From: CAWBRT01 sp963791145
GTDB taxonomy: Bacteria > Acidobacteriota > Terriglobia > Terriglobales > Acidobacteriaceae
Assembly (NCBI GenBank): GCA_963791145.1
Contig: CAWBRT010000006.1
Coordinates: 186,001-250,000 of the forward strand
Length of the DNA: 64,000 bases
Direction: 5' to 3'
The notes beneath the pieces are model-generated. The model was not told where the DNA came from. It saw nothing but the letters and a program-made list of their open reading frames with translations, and searched no databases. The position numbers and the translations under genes were made by a program. Of this stretch, positions 35,387 to 48,845 are shown piece by piece. The stretch's first letter is position 1; each line of letters begins with the position of its first letter.

Positions 35387-35797
35387 ATGGCCGAGAAAAT
35401 AGAAAACAGCAAATTTCAGAAGAGTGAAGAGGAGTGGCGGCGGGAGCTGACTCCCGAGCAATACCATATCCTGCGCGAGAAGGGAACCGAGCGGGCGTTT
35501 ACGGGCGAGTACGCGCACACCAAGGAGCCGGGCGTCTATCTTTGCGCCGCCTGCGGGCAGGAGCTGTTTACCTCCGGGACCAAGTACGACTCCGGCAGCG
35601 GCTGGCCGAGCTTCTACGAGCCGATGCAGCGGGAGAGCGTCGAGGAGCACGAGGACGGCAGCTTCGGCATGCGCCGCACCGAGGTGAACTGCTCGCGCTG
35701 CGGCTCGCACCTGGGCCACGTCTTTCCCGACGGACCGCGCCCAACCGGGCAGCGCTACTGCATCAACTCCTGCTCGCTGAAGCTGGAACCGAAATAA
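35387..35797 (+). CDS. msrB: Peptide-methionine (R)-S-oxide reductase
   Basis: 136 residues repairing oxidised methionine. Start ATG 35387 follows GGGAAGGG. Two CxxC pairs (CAACGQELF and CSRCGSHLGHVFPDGP) bind zinc. The catalytic cysteine is in RYCINSCSLKLEP at the end. SGSGWPSFYEP is the substrate pocket. It is a stand-alone MsrB with no MsrA fusion. A CATTTCAGATTT-type word begins right after the stop. Confidence 0.95.
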   Translation: MAEKIENSKFQKSEEEWRRELTPEQYHILREKGTERAFTGEYAHTKEPGVYLCAACGQELFTSGTKYDSGSGWPSFYEPMQRESVEEHEDGSFGMRRTEVNCSRCGSHLGHVFPDGPRPTGQRYCINSCSLKLEPK

Positions 35798-35933
35798 AGA
35801 CATTTCAGATTTAAGATTTCAGATTTAAGATTTTTGGGCGCTGATTTTGGAGCGCGGCGTCGCCTCTAAAACCACAGCAAATTGCAATTGACGATCTGAA
35901 ATCAGAAATCTAAAACCCAAAATCTAAAATGTT
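35798..35933. repeat. Converging post-stop words (ATTTCAGATTT type)
   Basis: AGACATTTCAGATTTAAG starts directly after the msrB stop on the plus strand. Its counterpart AACATTTTAGATTTTGGG starts directly after the cytochrome stop on the minus strand. Together they form an inverted repeat across the convergent spacer, which may act as a bidirectional terminator. Confidence 0.65.
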
Positions 35934-36496
35934 CTACTTCTTGTCCGCGCGCTTGGGTGCGGGCTCCGCCGGGGGATTGTATACGGCGGGTTCGCCGAGA
36001 CTTCCCTTGGCCGGCAGATGACGGATGTACTGCACGATGCTCCAGATCTCATCATCGTTGAGGATGACTTTGGACGCCGGCATACCCGACGGGCCTACCC
36101 CGTTTTCGATCACCCATTTCAGCTGGCCGTCGGTATAGTCCTGTACCTGGGGTGAATTGAGTGAAGGCACGGGCGGATACATGCTTTGCGCAAAGGGAAC
36201 GCCGGTCGCTTGGCCGTCCAGTCCGTGGCAGACCATACAGTACACGGCGAAGTTTTTCTGCCCCTGGCGAATAGTTTCCTCATCGGCGGGAAGAGGATTG
36301 CGCTGGTTTTTGCCTCCGACGGTGAGCTGGCGTTTGATCTGAGTGGCAATCGAGGTCTCAAACGAACTGGGCTGGCGGACACCGCAGCCGGCGGCCAGCA
36401 GAATCCGGCCAGGGCCGCCAGGCTCAGCATCCAAGCGCGCGGGAGGCGCGAGCGGCGCGGCCGACTCGCGCTCCCCGGATTCGGCACGCTCTTCAT
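35934..36496 (-). CDS. Lipoprotein cytochrome c (frame break in signal region)
   Basis: The heme motif CMVCHGLDGQ and downstream GVGPSGMPASKVIL, with a Met ligand candidate, identify a class I mono-heme cytochrome c of about 185 residues. The start MKSVPNPGSASRPRRSRLPR leads into a hydrophobic stretch. A shift near 36405 brings it into LLAAGCGVRQPSSFE, a lipobox. It would be anchored on the outside of the membrane. The next gene upstream (a CuA protein) ends one base before it, so the pair is an operon and may pass electrons to one another. Confidence 0.83.
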
Positions 36497-36497
36497 C

Positions 36498-36860
36498 TCA
36501 CTCCACCACGATGGACATCTTCATGTTGCCGTGTCCGCTGCCGCAAAAGTGATGGCAGATGACCGAATAGGTGCCGGCCGTCTGCGGAGTGATGGCAACC
36601 TGCAGTGGCTTGCCCGGCTCGACCAGGCCGTCGATCTTGAGCGGACGGTTGAAGAAGCCGTGCGTCACGTCCATGCTTGTCACCCTCAGAATGACGGGCT
36701 CGCCGCGCTTCAGGGTGAGCTGGTTGGGGATAAATTCGAAACGCTTGGCGGTGATGTCGATCACCCGCGGACTGGCCTGGCTTCTGGCCTCAAACGGGGC
36801 AGCGGCCCATACCAGCACGGCGAGCATTAACGAAAGAATAAGACGCCTTCTGTTGTTCAT
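36498..36860 (-). CDS. Periplasmic CuA-type cupredoxin (COX2-like domain)
   Basis: 120 residues. The signal peptide is MNNRRRLILSLMLAVLVWAA through APFEARSQA. The mature domain has the binuclear CuA pattern CHHFCGSGHGNMKM (C-x3-C-x3-H-x2-M) near the end plus an earlier His in SMDVTHGFFN. This is the electron-entry domain of cytochrome oxidase subunit II or nitrous-oxide reductase, but without the subunit II membrane helices and without any subunit I gene nearby. It is likely a soluble electron carrier paired with the cytochrome c gene that follows. Confidence 0.87.
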   Translation of the reverse strand: MNNRRRLILSLMLAVLVWAAAPFEARSQASPRVIDITAKRFEFIPNQLTLKRGEPVILRVTSMDVTHGFFNRPLKIDGLVEPGKPLQVAITPQTAGTYSVICHHFCGSGHGNMKMSIVVE

Positions 36861-37039
36861 AGTTCTCCTTCAGCCCGACAGGTCGCGCAAAGGCGCACTG
36901 TCAGGAAAGTTGTTTCACCGAGCGAGCGCAACTACGGGCCCGCCGGCGGGGACGCCGGCGCTACGACCAGTGTCCGTTGGCGCCCACGCTCAAGCACCGC
37001 AATAGACGCGAAACCGGGCGTTGGCTCGGGGGCCTTTGC

Positions 37040-38038
37040 TCAAACCTCGAACGGCTTCAGGATCTGCTGGACGCCATTCACCCCGCCGTACTCGCGCAGG
37101 CTGAGTTCCACGTCCTCGATCGAGAGCGAGCTGACGTTCGGCGGCTGCTTCGGATTCTGCTGGACGATGCGGATTCCCAGATTCTTGAACGGGTGCTCCT
37201 TGTCGAAGGCGATCGGCTTCTTCTCCGGCACCCTCTCCGGATCGGGGAAGGCGAAGATCAGCGAACGCGCGGCGTAATGGTTGACGCCCTCGATGTGGTG
37301 CTCATCGTCGCGATGAATGTGGCCGTACAGCACGGTCACGTTCTTATAAGGGGTGAGCAGGTTCATGACGTCGTCGCCATCGCTGGTGAACCACTCCCAC
37401 TCCGGCTTGAGATCGAAGAGCGGACGATGCGTGAAGACCACGATCGGCGCGGTCTTGGGGAACCGGGCCAGGTCCTTCTTCAGCCAGGCAATCTGCTCGG
37501 CGCCGACCTCAGGCGTGGAGCGCGAGACGTTGTCGAGGGCGATGAAGTGAATGCCGCGGTGGTCGAACGAATAGTTGGTGGGGCCGAAATGCTCGCGGAA
37601 GAGCACTCCGTGGTCGAGTCCGGCGTCGTGCTCGCCGGGGACGCAAACCAGCTTGGGAGTCTTGAGCCCGGCGGCAATCTGCTGGAACGTCTTCATGCGC
37701 TGCGAGTGCTCATCCTTGTTCTCGGTGTCGTGCGTCAGGTCGCCGGTAAAGAGGATCAGCTCCGGCCGCTGCGGCAGGGCATTCACCATCTCGACGGCGC
37801 GCTCGAAAGCCTTGGTGCCGAGCGGATCGGGCGGGCCGCTGAAGCCTACATGGGCGTCGCTGAGCTGCACAAAGGTGAAGGGCGTGATGGATTCGCCATT
37901 GGCCTCTTTCAGCGCCGCGCCCAGGGCATGCGCCTCGCGTCCGGCGCCAAGCAACGGCGAAACCTTATATAGGGTTCCGATTCCCATGGACATGCCAACC
38001 AGTTTCAAGAAACGGCGGCGATCTGTTGAGTCGCTCAT
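37040..38038 (-). CDS. Tat-exported calcineurin-like metallophosphoesterase
   Basis: About 332 residues from ATG 38038, which has GGAGG. The N-terminus TDRRRFLKLVGMSMGIGTLY is a twin-arginine signal. Metal motifs of the calcineurin fold are in order: QLSDAHVGF, FTGDLTHD, VPGEHDAGL, VVFTHRPLF and YGHIHRDDEHH. The usual GNHD reads GEHD here. It lies upstream of the CuA gene on the same strand with about 180 bases between. Substrate unknown; a periplasmic phosphodiesterase is likely. Confidence 0.88.
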   Translation of the reverse strand: MSDSTDRRRFLKLVGMSMGIGTLYKVSPLLGAGREAHALGAALKEANGESITPFTFVQLSDAHVGFSGPPDPLGTKAFERAVEMVNALPQRPELILFTGDLTHDTENKDEHSQRMKTFQQIAAGLKTPKLVCVPGEHDAGLDHGVLFREHFGPTNYSFDHRGIHFIALDNVSRSTPEVGAEQIAWLKKDLARFPKTAPIVVFTHRPLFDLKPEWEWFTSDGDDVMNLLTPYKNVTVLYGHIHRDDEHHIEGVNHYAARSLIFAFPDPERVPEKKPIAFDKEHPFKNLGIRIVQQNPKQPPNVSSLSIEDVELSLREYGGVNGVQQILKPFEV

Positions 38039-38286
38039 CGGGTGTAACCTCCTGATCCGGGGTGAAGCCAAGTCCCGGGGAACGGCCGCTGCGTGCCGTT
38101 GTGGCGGGGCTAAGGCCTCGGCTGCATGTTGCAAAACGCAGGGGAAGCGGTTTTATTCCCCAGGGGAACTGATAATTTGCGAAAGCTGGGAAACCCTGGT
38201 GTGAGCCGAAAATGGGAACGGGGACGAGAAATGCGGGGCCGGCGGGAATATTTGGCCCATTTCAGAGTTAATCTTATAGCACGACG

Positions 38287-38823
38287 ATGACTCGGATGCC
38301 AAACGAGCAGAACCATTCCGGGAGCTTCGAAGAGCTGGCGATGCCTTTATTCGCATCGCTCTATAACTTCGCCCACTGGCTGGCGCAGAACCGCGACGAG
38401 GCCGAGGACCTGGTGCAGGAGACATACATGAAGGCGCTGAAGGGGTTCAATTCGTTCCAGCAGGGAACCAACTTCCGCGCCTGGATGTTCCGCATCCTGC
38501 GCAACACCTTCCTGACCTCCCGCAGCGGGCTGAAGCAGTCGGCGCCGCTGGAAGAGGAAGAAGCGGCCTTGCCCGCGGTGGAGGAGACGCCGGAGTCGCT
38601 GCTGCTGGCGCGCGTGGACCGGGAGCAGATCGAGAGCGCGCTGGAACAACTGCCGGCGCACCATCGGGAAGTGATTCTTCTCTGCGACGTGGAGGAGATG
38701 AGCTATCAGGAGATTGCCGAGACGGTGAACGTGCCCGTCGGCACCGTCATGTCGCGATTGTCGCGCGCCAGGCGAAACATGCGCGAACTGCTGGCGAGCA
38801 AGGTTCAGGGAGCTTCATTATGA
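38287..38823 (+). CDS. ECF RNA polymerase sigma factor
   Basis: 178 residues of the RpoE-type ECF group. Region 2 (DEAEDLVQETYMKALKGFNSF, then FRAWMFRILRNTF) recognises the -10 element. Region 4 (EVILLCDVEEMSYQEIAETV, PVGTVMSRLSRARR) is the -35 helix-turn-helix. It overlaps the anti-sigma gene by four bases (ATGA), so they are translated together. Divergent from the phosphoesterase operon at 38038, which might be a target. Confidence 0.93.
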   Translation: MTRMPNEQNHSGSFEELAMPLFASLYNFAHWLAQNRDEAEDLVQETYMKALKGFNSFQQGTNFRAWMFRILRNTFLTSRSGLKQSAPLEEEEAALPAVEETPESLLLARVDREQIESALEQLPAHHREVILLCDVEEMSYQEIAETVNVPVGTVMSRLSRARRNMRELLASKVQGASL

Positions 38824-39572
38824 GTTGCGAAACGTGGCGTCCGAAACTGGATCGATACGCCGACGCCGAACTGGCCGGCGACGAAGCGGCCGCGATGGAA
38901 AGCCACCTGCGCCAGTGCCAGTCGTGCGCCGCCGAGGCGTTGGGGCGTATTCGCCTGAAAGCCATGACCCACAATGCCGGCCACCGCTATACTGCCGCGC
39001 CGGAGTTCAAGCTGAAAATCGCGCTACAGGTCGCCAAGCAGAGCAAGCGGCGTTTCTGGGGTTGGAGATGGCAGTGGCAACTGGGCATGGCTGTGGCCGC
39101 TCTGGCGGTGGCCGTTGGGCTGGGAGCTCTGTGGTCCGCGCATACACAGCGCCAGCGCGAACTGGGAGAACTCGCCGACCTGCACGTATCCACCCTGGCC
39201 AGCGCCAACCCGGTGGATGTGGTCTCAACCGATCGTCACACGGTCAAACCGTGGTTTGCCGGGAAGCTGCCGTTTACCTTCAACCTGCCCGAGTTTGCGA
39301 ATACTCCATTCCAGCTGGTGGGCGGGCGGGTAGCTTACTTCCAGCAGACCGCGGGAGCGCAGCTGTTGCTGCACGTGCGCAAACACCAGATCTCGGTATT
39401 CATCTTTCCGGAGAGCGCCGTGGCCGGGCGCCTGTTTTCAGCGAACTCGGTGGAACACAAGCTGGACTTCACCATTCAGAGCTGGACGCAGAACGGGCTG
39501 AGATACTTCGTCATCAGCGATGCCAGCCCGGCCGACATCGCGGAGCTGAGCGAGCTGCTGAAAAAAGCGTAG
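38820..39572 (+). CDS. Zinc-finger anti-sigma factor, membrane-anchored
   Basis: 250 residues. The ZAS motif H-x3-C-x2-C is in ESHLRQCQSCAAEA near residue 30. A single transmembrane helix (WQLGMAVAALAVAVGLGALW) lies near residue 90. The extracytoplasmic part (FAGKLPFTFNLPEFANTPFQ, then GAQLLLHVRKHQISVFIFPE) is a sensor-like domain. It should hold the preceding sigma factor inactive until a signal, probably oxidative or envelope stress. The start overlaps the sigma stop. Confidence 0.9.
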   Translation: MSCETWRPKLDRYADAELAGDEAAAMESHLRQCQSCAAEALGRIRLKAMTHNAGHRYTAAPEFKLKIALQVAKQSKRRFWGWRWQWQLGMAVAALAVAVGLGALWSAHTQRQRELGELADLHVSTLASANPVDVVSTDRHTVKPWFAGKLPFTFNLPEFANTPFQLVGGRVAYFQQTAGAQLLLHVRKHQISVFIFPESAVAGRLFSANSVEHKLDFTIQSWTQNGLRYFVISDASPADIAELSELLKKA

Positions 39573-39628
39573 GGCGCGACGCCATTTCAGATTTCAGATT
39601 TTTAATTTTAGATTTGGCGAAGATTTTC

Positions 39629-39672
39629 GGATACCCCACACAAACTTTCGCTTGTGCGGGTATCCGCTTTTT
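39629..39672 (+). terminator. Terminator of sigma/anti-sigma operon
   Basis: GGATACCC and GGGTATCC, plus inner CACAA and TTGTG, form a long stem, followed by GCTTTTT. A post-stop ATTTCAGATTT word lies between the stop codon and the hairpin. Confidence 0.8.
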
Positions 39673-39778
39673 GTGATTCATTAATTTGTGATTCATCAGA
39701 TCGCCCAGCGGGCCAACCCGGCAGAGTCGCAGACCCCACGGAATCCACCTCTCCCGGATAGCCGCAAAACGATTCAAC

Positions 39779-40819
39779 TTAAGCTGCCTTGCCGCCTCCA
39801 GTTGCCTCGCCGCTTTTCGAATGCGGCGTGCCTATGTACGGAAACTCCTTCAGGATGTCGGTGTGGGGCTTGAGGCCCGTGGGCGGACACTCATTTTTCG
39901 TCAGGAAGGCGAGGCGGTAATTGATCACGTCGTCAGTGAAGATGCGGCCGTTGGGATACTTCGCCGGCTTCGACGGATCGAAGCTCAGCACGTCGGGAAG
40001 CGTGCGCTCCTTGTCGATTGCGGCGATCGCTTCCTCGCGCGTGTAATTGCCGGTATGTCCCATCAGATGCACGAACTGGTCGAGCCATCGCTGGCGGTCG
40101 TTGACAGGTTCGCTCGCGTTGTATTCTTCCTTGGTGTCATCGGTGTTGAAGAAGCTGCTGACGCTTGGATGGCCGGCGCGATCGACGTGAACTAACTTGC
40201 CGTCGCGTCTTAGGCTGCACCGTCCCCAGACGTGGATTTCGGGCTTGGGATTGAGTTCACTCGTCGGCAGCTCGATCACAGTCGAAAACACGTTCGCTTC
40301 CGTATTCGAATCCACGCCGGTCCAGGGAGACTTGCCGCCGAGATGAGGCTCGGTGAAGTTCCGCTTGCCCCTGGTATCGAACAGATTCTTGATTCCGTCG
40401 AAATCGAAAAAGAACGCGTCGCTGCGGCTGCCGGCGAAAAAGGTGTAAGGGCCCGACTTGATGATATTCGGCTTGCCGCCGAAGGAGACCTCGGCGTCGG
40501 CGATTATCTTCGTGCCTACCGCTTCGGCCGCGCGCGACTCCGTGCCCTTCGCCAGGAATACGGTAACGGTCTGCCTCCCGTTCTGCGGCTTCGAGAATAC
40601 ATAGCTGAAGGCGATGTCCGTCAGGTAATCCCCGTCGTTATCGATGTTGAGGCGATAGATCGCGTCCGGATGGAGGGCGTCGGCATTGGGATTTGCGTTG
40701 AGGATGATCGCGGTTTTTTTGTTGTCAGCGGGCGACTGGAATGCGTACAAGTCGCACAGGTCGAGTCGTTGATCGCCCAGCGGCGGGCCGAGACTGAGAC
40801 CAGTGAAATGGTTTGACAT
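39779..40819 (-). CDS. DUF4331 family protein
   Basis: 346 residues. The start SNHFTGLSLGPPLGDQRLDL with CDLYAFQSPADNKKTAIILN is the hallmark of DUF4331, a beta-rich family of unknown role. DNDGDYLTDIAFSYVFSKP, FAGSRSDAFFFDF and KNLFDTRGKRNF follow in the expected order. There is no signal peptide, unlike some relatives that are exported. ATG 40819 follows AAAGGAGAGC. Monocistronic, with the terminator of the convergent operon just downstream. Confidence 0.85.
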   Translation of the reverse strand: MSNHFTGLSLGPPLGDQRLDLCDLYAFQSPADNKKTAIILNANPNADALHPDAIYRLNIDNDGDYLTDIAFSYVFSKPQNGRQTVTVFLAKGTESRAAEAVGTKIIADAEVSFGGKPNIIKSGPYTFFAGSRSDAFFFDFDGIKNLFDTRGKRNFTEPHLGGKSPWTGVDSNTEANVFSTVIELPTSELNPKPEIHVWGRCSLRRDGKLVHVDRAGHPSVSSFFNTDDTKEEYNASEPVNDRQRWLDQFVHLMGHTGNYTREEAIAAIDKERTLPDVLSFDPSKPAKYPNGRIFTDDVINYRLAFLTKNECPPTGLKPHTDILKEFPYIGTPHSKSGEATGGGKAA

Positions 40820-41062
40820 TGCGCTCTCCTTTTAACCCAGGTGATGTGACCCCGCCTTTTGAATTTCGAAGTTGAGCAGGAGTTGTCTTGCGTCGCCGCG
40901 AAGTTAAATTCCGAGTGGCCCGTCCTCTGCTCGCAAACGTGGGGCATGCCCCAATTTCCAAGAATCTGAAGCAAATATTCGAGCACTAATCTGGTGAGGT
41001 GTCTGGGTACTACATTGCGGAAGGCGAGCTCCGCCCTGAAGATCAGCTGTGTTGAATCACAA

Positions 41063-41968
41063 CTACTCCGCCGGCGGCGTTCCGTCCTTTTTGGCGAAGC
41101 GGTTGGTCAGCTCGACGAATGCCTGGGCGGAGCGTGGCAGGGTGCGGTCGGCGCGGTAGATCAGGCCGAGCGAGCGCCACATGGGAGTGTCCTTCAGGGT
41201 GAGCAGTTTGGCCTCGCCGCTGCGCACCTCGTCGTTGGCGAAGCTGGCGCTGATCAGCGAGACGCCTACACCCGCCACCACGAAACGCTTGATCATGCCG
41301 ACGCTCGGCAACTCCATCTGGATGCGCAGGTCCGCCCGGTAGGGGCGGAAGAGCTTGTCGAGAGCCTGCCGCGTGTAGCCCGTCTTGGGAAAGATGAGCG
41401 GTTGCTTGGCTACTTCCTCGACGGTGACCGCCTTCTGCTTGGCCAAGGGGTTGCGCGAGCTGACCATGACCATGAGTTGATCGCGGAAGATCGAGTGCAC
41501 CTTGATGCTGTGCGACTTGACCGGCAGGCTGACGATGCCGAGGTCCACCGCTCCGTCCTCGACGCGCTCCAGAACCTTGCGGCTGAAATTACGGTAGACG
41601 CTGATCTGCACGTCCGGATACATGCGGCTGTATTCGGCGAAGAGGTCGGGAAGCACGTACAGGCAGGTGGCTTCATTGGCGCCGATGACCAGCACGCCGC
41701 GGGGGGTGTCGCCCTGGTCGGCCACCGCCCGCATGGACTCATCGCGCAGGGTCAACAGGCGCTGCGCGTACTCGAACAGGATCTGGCCGCCCGGGGTCAG
41801 GCGCACCGTCTTGGCGCGGCGGTCCAGCAGCTTCTCGCCGTACTCCTGCTCGAGCTGCCGGATTTGCGCGCTGACCGCCGACTGCGTGCGGAAGACCTTT
41901 TGTCCCGCGCGGGAAAAACTGCCCAGTTTGGCGACTTCGAGGAAGGTTACGAGCTGATCGAAATCCAC
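41063..41968 (-). CDS. LysR-family regulator, CysL/CbbR-like
   Basis: 301 residues. The HTH is in FLEVAKLGSFSRAGQKVFRT with QSAVSAQIRQLEQEYGEKLL. The effector domain reads GVLVIGANEATCLYVLPDLF, then DLGIVSLPVKSH and KRFVVAGVGVSLISASFA. Divergent from gltB across a repeat-filled 600-base spacer, so it could control glutamate synthase as some LysR proteins do (GltC in Bacillus), but this is inference from position. The frame is intact. Confidence 0.9.
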   Translation of the reverse strand: MDFDQLVTFLEVAKLGSFSRAGQKVFRTQSAVSAQIRQLEQEYGEKLLDRRAKTVRLTPGGQILFEYAQRLLTLRDESMRAVADQGDTPRGVLVIGANEATCLYVLPDLFAEYSRMYPDVQISVYRNFSRKVLERVEDGAVDLGIVSLPVKSHSIKVHSIFRDQLMVMVSSRNPLAKQKAVTVEEVAKQPLIFPKTGYTRQALDKLFRPYRADLRIQMELPSVGMIKRFVVAGVGVSLISASFANDEVRSGEAKLLTLKDTPMWRSLGLIYRADRTLPRSAQAFVELTNRFAKKDGTPPAE

Positions 41969-42004
41969 GTTTTTCGCCTCTGTTCAGAATAGCCGGGAGC
42001 ACAA

Positions 42005-42047
42005 CCGGGGTCCCCGGCAAGCGCCGTCTTTGTGCTTGCTGGGGTGG
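42005..42047 (-). repeat. Palindromic repeat P copy
   Basis: The reverse strand reads CCACCCCAGCAAGC, a short centre, then GCTTGCCGGGGACCCCGG. Confidence 0.8.
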
Positions 42048-42259
42048 AGTGCGGGGCTCGCCGGTAACTTCACCTGATCTCACCCCAGCGGCCAGCAAAG
42101 GGGCATGAGAGAAGGATACCTCAGTGCGCGGCCCAGCGAGAGTAACTGCTTAGGCCACTCCGGCCCAGCGCGGTCTGTAAATAGACAGTAAATTAAGAGG
42201 CGCTGCCCTGGGCCGTGGTGTGCAACTGCGATCTAACACAATTACGGAACTGATTAACG

Positions 42260-42421
42260 GGCTGCTGAAAAACAAGTCTCAGGGGTGGTTGAACATACAG
42301 GTTCCTGCGAGACGATGCTGTAATACCCACATCCCGTAGCGCCTCGCTTGTTGCTTCCCACCCCAGCAACGCAAATCCGGCGTTGCTGGGGACCCCGGCT
42401 TCGGCGCGTTTTTCAGCAGCC
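42260..42421 (+). repeat. Dispersed repeat C, copy with nested palindrome
   Basis: The ends are GGCTGCTGAAAAA and TTTTTCAGCAGCC (inverted). Internal CCCACATCC, GCGCCTCGCTTGTTGCTTC and GGCGCG are shared with the inverted copy at 51626-51741. This copy is 46 bases longer because palindrome P sits in it. Confidence 0.75.
42358..42398 (+). mobile_element. Palindromic repeat P inserted into repeat C
   Basis: CCACCCCAGCAACGC, AAATCC, GGCGTTGCTGGGGACCCCGG. It is flanked by CTTC on both sides (42354-42357 and 42399-42402; the match can extend to GCTTC). The related repeat at 51626-51741 has a single CTTC at the same place. This is the pattern expected of insertion with target duplication. Confidence 0.7.
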
Positions 42422-42594
42422 TCTAAGCCAAAATTCTTATCCGTATCATAAAAATTGTCGATTGTACTTTGCTTGCCTTGGGGAATGATAATGAGATGGG
42501 CATAATTTAAGGAATTTGTGTGCGCAGTGGGCGTGGGGGATTTTCCGTCGCGCTTCCGGCTGCCCGTAATCCCGTTAAATACCTGGAGACTCCG

Positions 42595-47228
<4,634 letters not shown>

Positions 47229-47236
<8 letters not shown>

Positions 47237-48684
47237 AGTAACGGGTTTCATGGAATTCGAACGCGAGCTGCCGTCGCGGCGTCCGGTTACGGAGCGCATC
47301 AACGACTGGTTCGAGATTTACACCGAGTTCCCCGAAGACAGGCTGCAGAAGCAGGGCGCGCGCTGCATGGATTGCGGCGTCCCCTTCTGCCATACCGGCT
47401 GCCCGCTGGGCAACCTCATTCCCGACTGGAACGACCACGTCTACCGCGGCCGCTGGAGAGAAGCGGTCCGGCAACTGCACGCCACGAACAACTTCCCGGA
47501 GTTTACCGGGCGGCTCTGCCCGGCGCCGTGCGAGGCGGCGTGCGTGCTGGGCATCAACGAGCCGGCGGTAACCATCAAGCAGATCGAGAAGAGCATCGTC
47601 GAAAGAGGCTTCGAGGAAGGGTGGATCGTTCCCGAGCCGCCGCAGCAGGAGAGCGGACATCGGGTGGCGGTCATCGGCTCCGGACCGGCCGGCCTGGCGG
47701 CGGCCCAGCAGTTGCGCCGCGCCGGACACGCGGTCACGGTCTTTGAAAAAGCCGACCGTATCGGCGGACTGCTGCGCTACGGCATTCCGCACTTCAAGAT
47801 GGAGAAACACCTGATCGACCGGCGCCTGGACCAGATGAAAAAGGAAGGCGTCGAGTTCGTCCCCAATGCACACGTCGGCAAGAGCCTGTCGCTGGCCGAG
47901 ATGAGGCCCAACTTCGACGCCTGCGTGCTCGCCTGCGGCTCCGAACAGCCGCGCGACCTGCCGATCCCGGGAAGGGAACTGAAGGGTATTCACTTTGCTT
48001 TGGAGTTCCTGCAACCGCAGAACCGCCGCAACGAAGGGCTGCCGCTCACGCCGGCGCAAGACATCCTCGCCACCGGCAAGCGCGTGGTGATCATCGGCGG
48101 CGGTGACACCGGCGCCGACTGCCTGGGTACCTCGCACCGGCAGAAGGCGGCTTCGGTGGTGCAACTGGAGCTGCTGCCCAAGCCGCCCGACGATCGCTCG
48201 CCCAATACTCCCTGGCCGCTGTGGCCCTTGCAGTTGCGCATCGAGAGCTCGCATGAAGAGGGCGGAGTGCGCGACTGGGGAGTTTCCACCGTCAAGTTCA
48301 GCGGCGACGAGCAGGGCAACGTGAAGGCGCTGCACGTGGTGCGCGTCGGCCCGCCGCCGAAGTTCGAGCCCATTCCGGGCAGCGAATTCGTCATCGAAGC
48401 CGACCTGGTTCTGCTGGCCATGGGATTCCTGGGCCCGGTGCGCAACGGCCTGCATCGAGCAGTTGGGCGTGGCCTTGGATGCGCGCGGCAATGTCGCTAC
48501 CGATGCCAACTACATGTCGTCGCTTCCCGGCGTCTTTGCCGCGGGCGATACCCGCCGCGGACAATCGCTGATCGTGTGGGCCATTGCCGAAGGACGCGCC
48601 GCCGCCAGAGGCGTCGAGATCTATCTGAAAGCGGAGAGCGAGCGCCTCAAGCGCCTGGTGGATGAAACCGCGCCAGTGGCTTGA
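47229..48684 (+). CDS. gltD: Glutamate synthase, small subunit (one frameshift)
   Basis: A flavoprotein of about 484 residues that feeds NADPH electrons to GltB. N-terminal iron-sulphur cysteines are in CMDCGVPFCHTGCPLGNLIP and CPAPCEAACVLG. FAD binding is at RVAVIGSGPAGLAAAQQL and the nucleotide site at KRVVIIGGGDTGADCLGTS. The C-terminal GVFAAGDTRRGQSLIVWAI closes the FAD domain. One inserted base near 48456 breaks the frame shortly before that. ATG 47229 overlaps the gltB end. Confidence 0.95.
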
Positions 48685-48716
48685 GATTGCAGATTTAAGA
48701 TTGCAGATTGAAAAAT

Positions 48717-48750
48717 GCCCCGCATCTGCGTAATGGATGCGGGGCTTTTA
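48717..48750 (+). terminator. Terminator of gltBD
   Basis: GCCCCGCATC and GATGCGGGGC pair perfectly (10 bp), followed by TTTTA. A GATTGCAGATTTAAG post-stop word lies between the stop and the hairpin. Confidence 0.9.
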
Positions 48751-48768
48751 TTCAGGGCAGAGAACTAC

Positions 48769-48804
48769 CCCACCCTTCGCCAAAAGCGGGCGAAAGGGTG
48801 GGCC
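48769..48804. repeat. GC hairpin, repeat type E
   Basis: CCCCACCCTTCGCC and GCGAAAGGGTGGG, near-identical to 12231-12270. It lies between convergent gltD and proC. Confidence 0.7.
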
Positions 48805-48845
48805 ACCTACCGTTCTTAACGAACAACGAAAACGAAGAACTGCCG

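Larger units (their letters stand above)
41969..42594. other. Repeat-filled divergent spacer before gltB
   Basis: Holds palindrome P (42005-42047, minus orientation), repeat C (42260-42421) carrying a second P copy, and an AT-rich stretch 42425-42515. Here TTGGGG and CATAAT, 17 bases apart (about 42477-42505), are a weak promoter candidate for gltB. No gene is seen. Confidence 0.5.
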
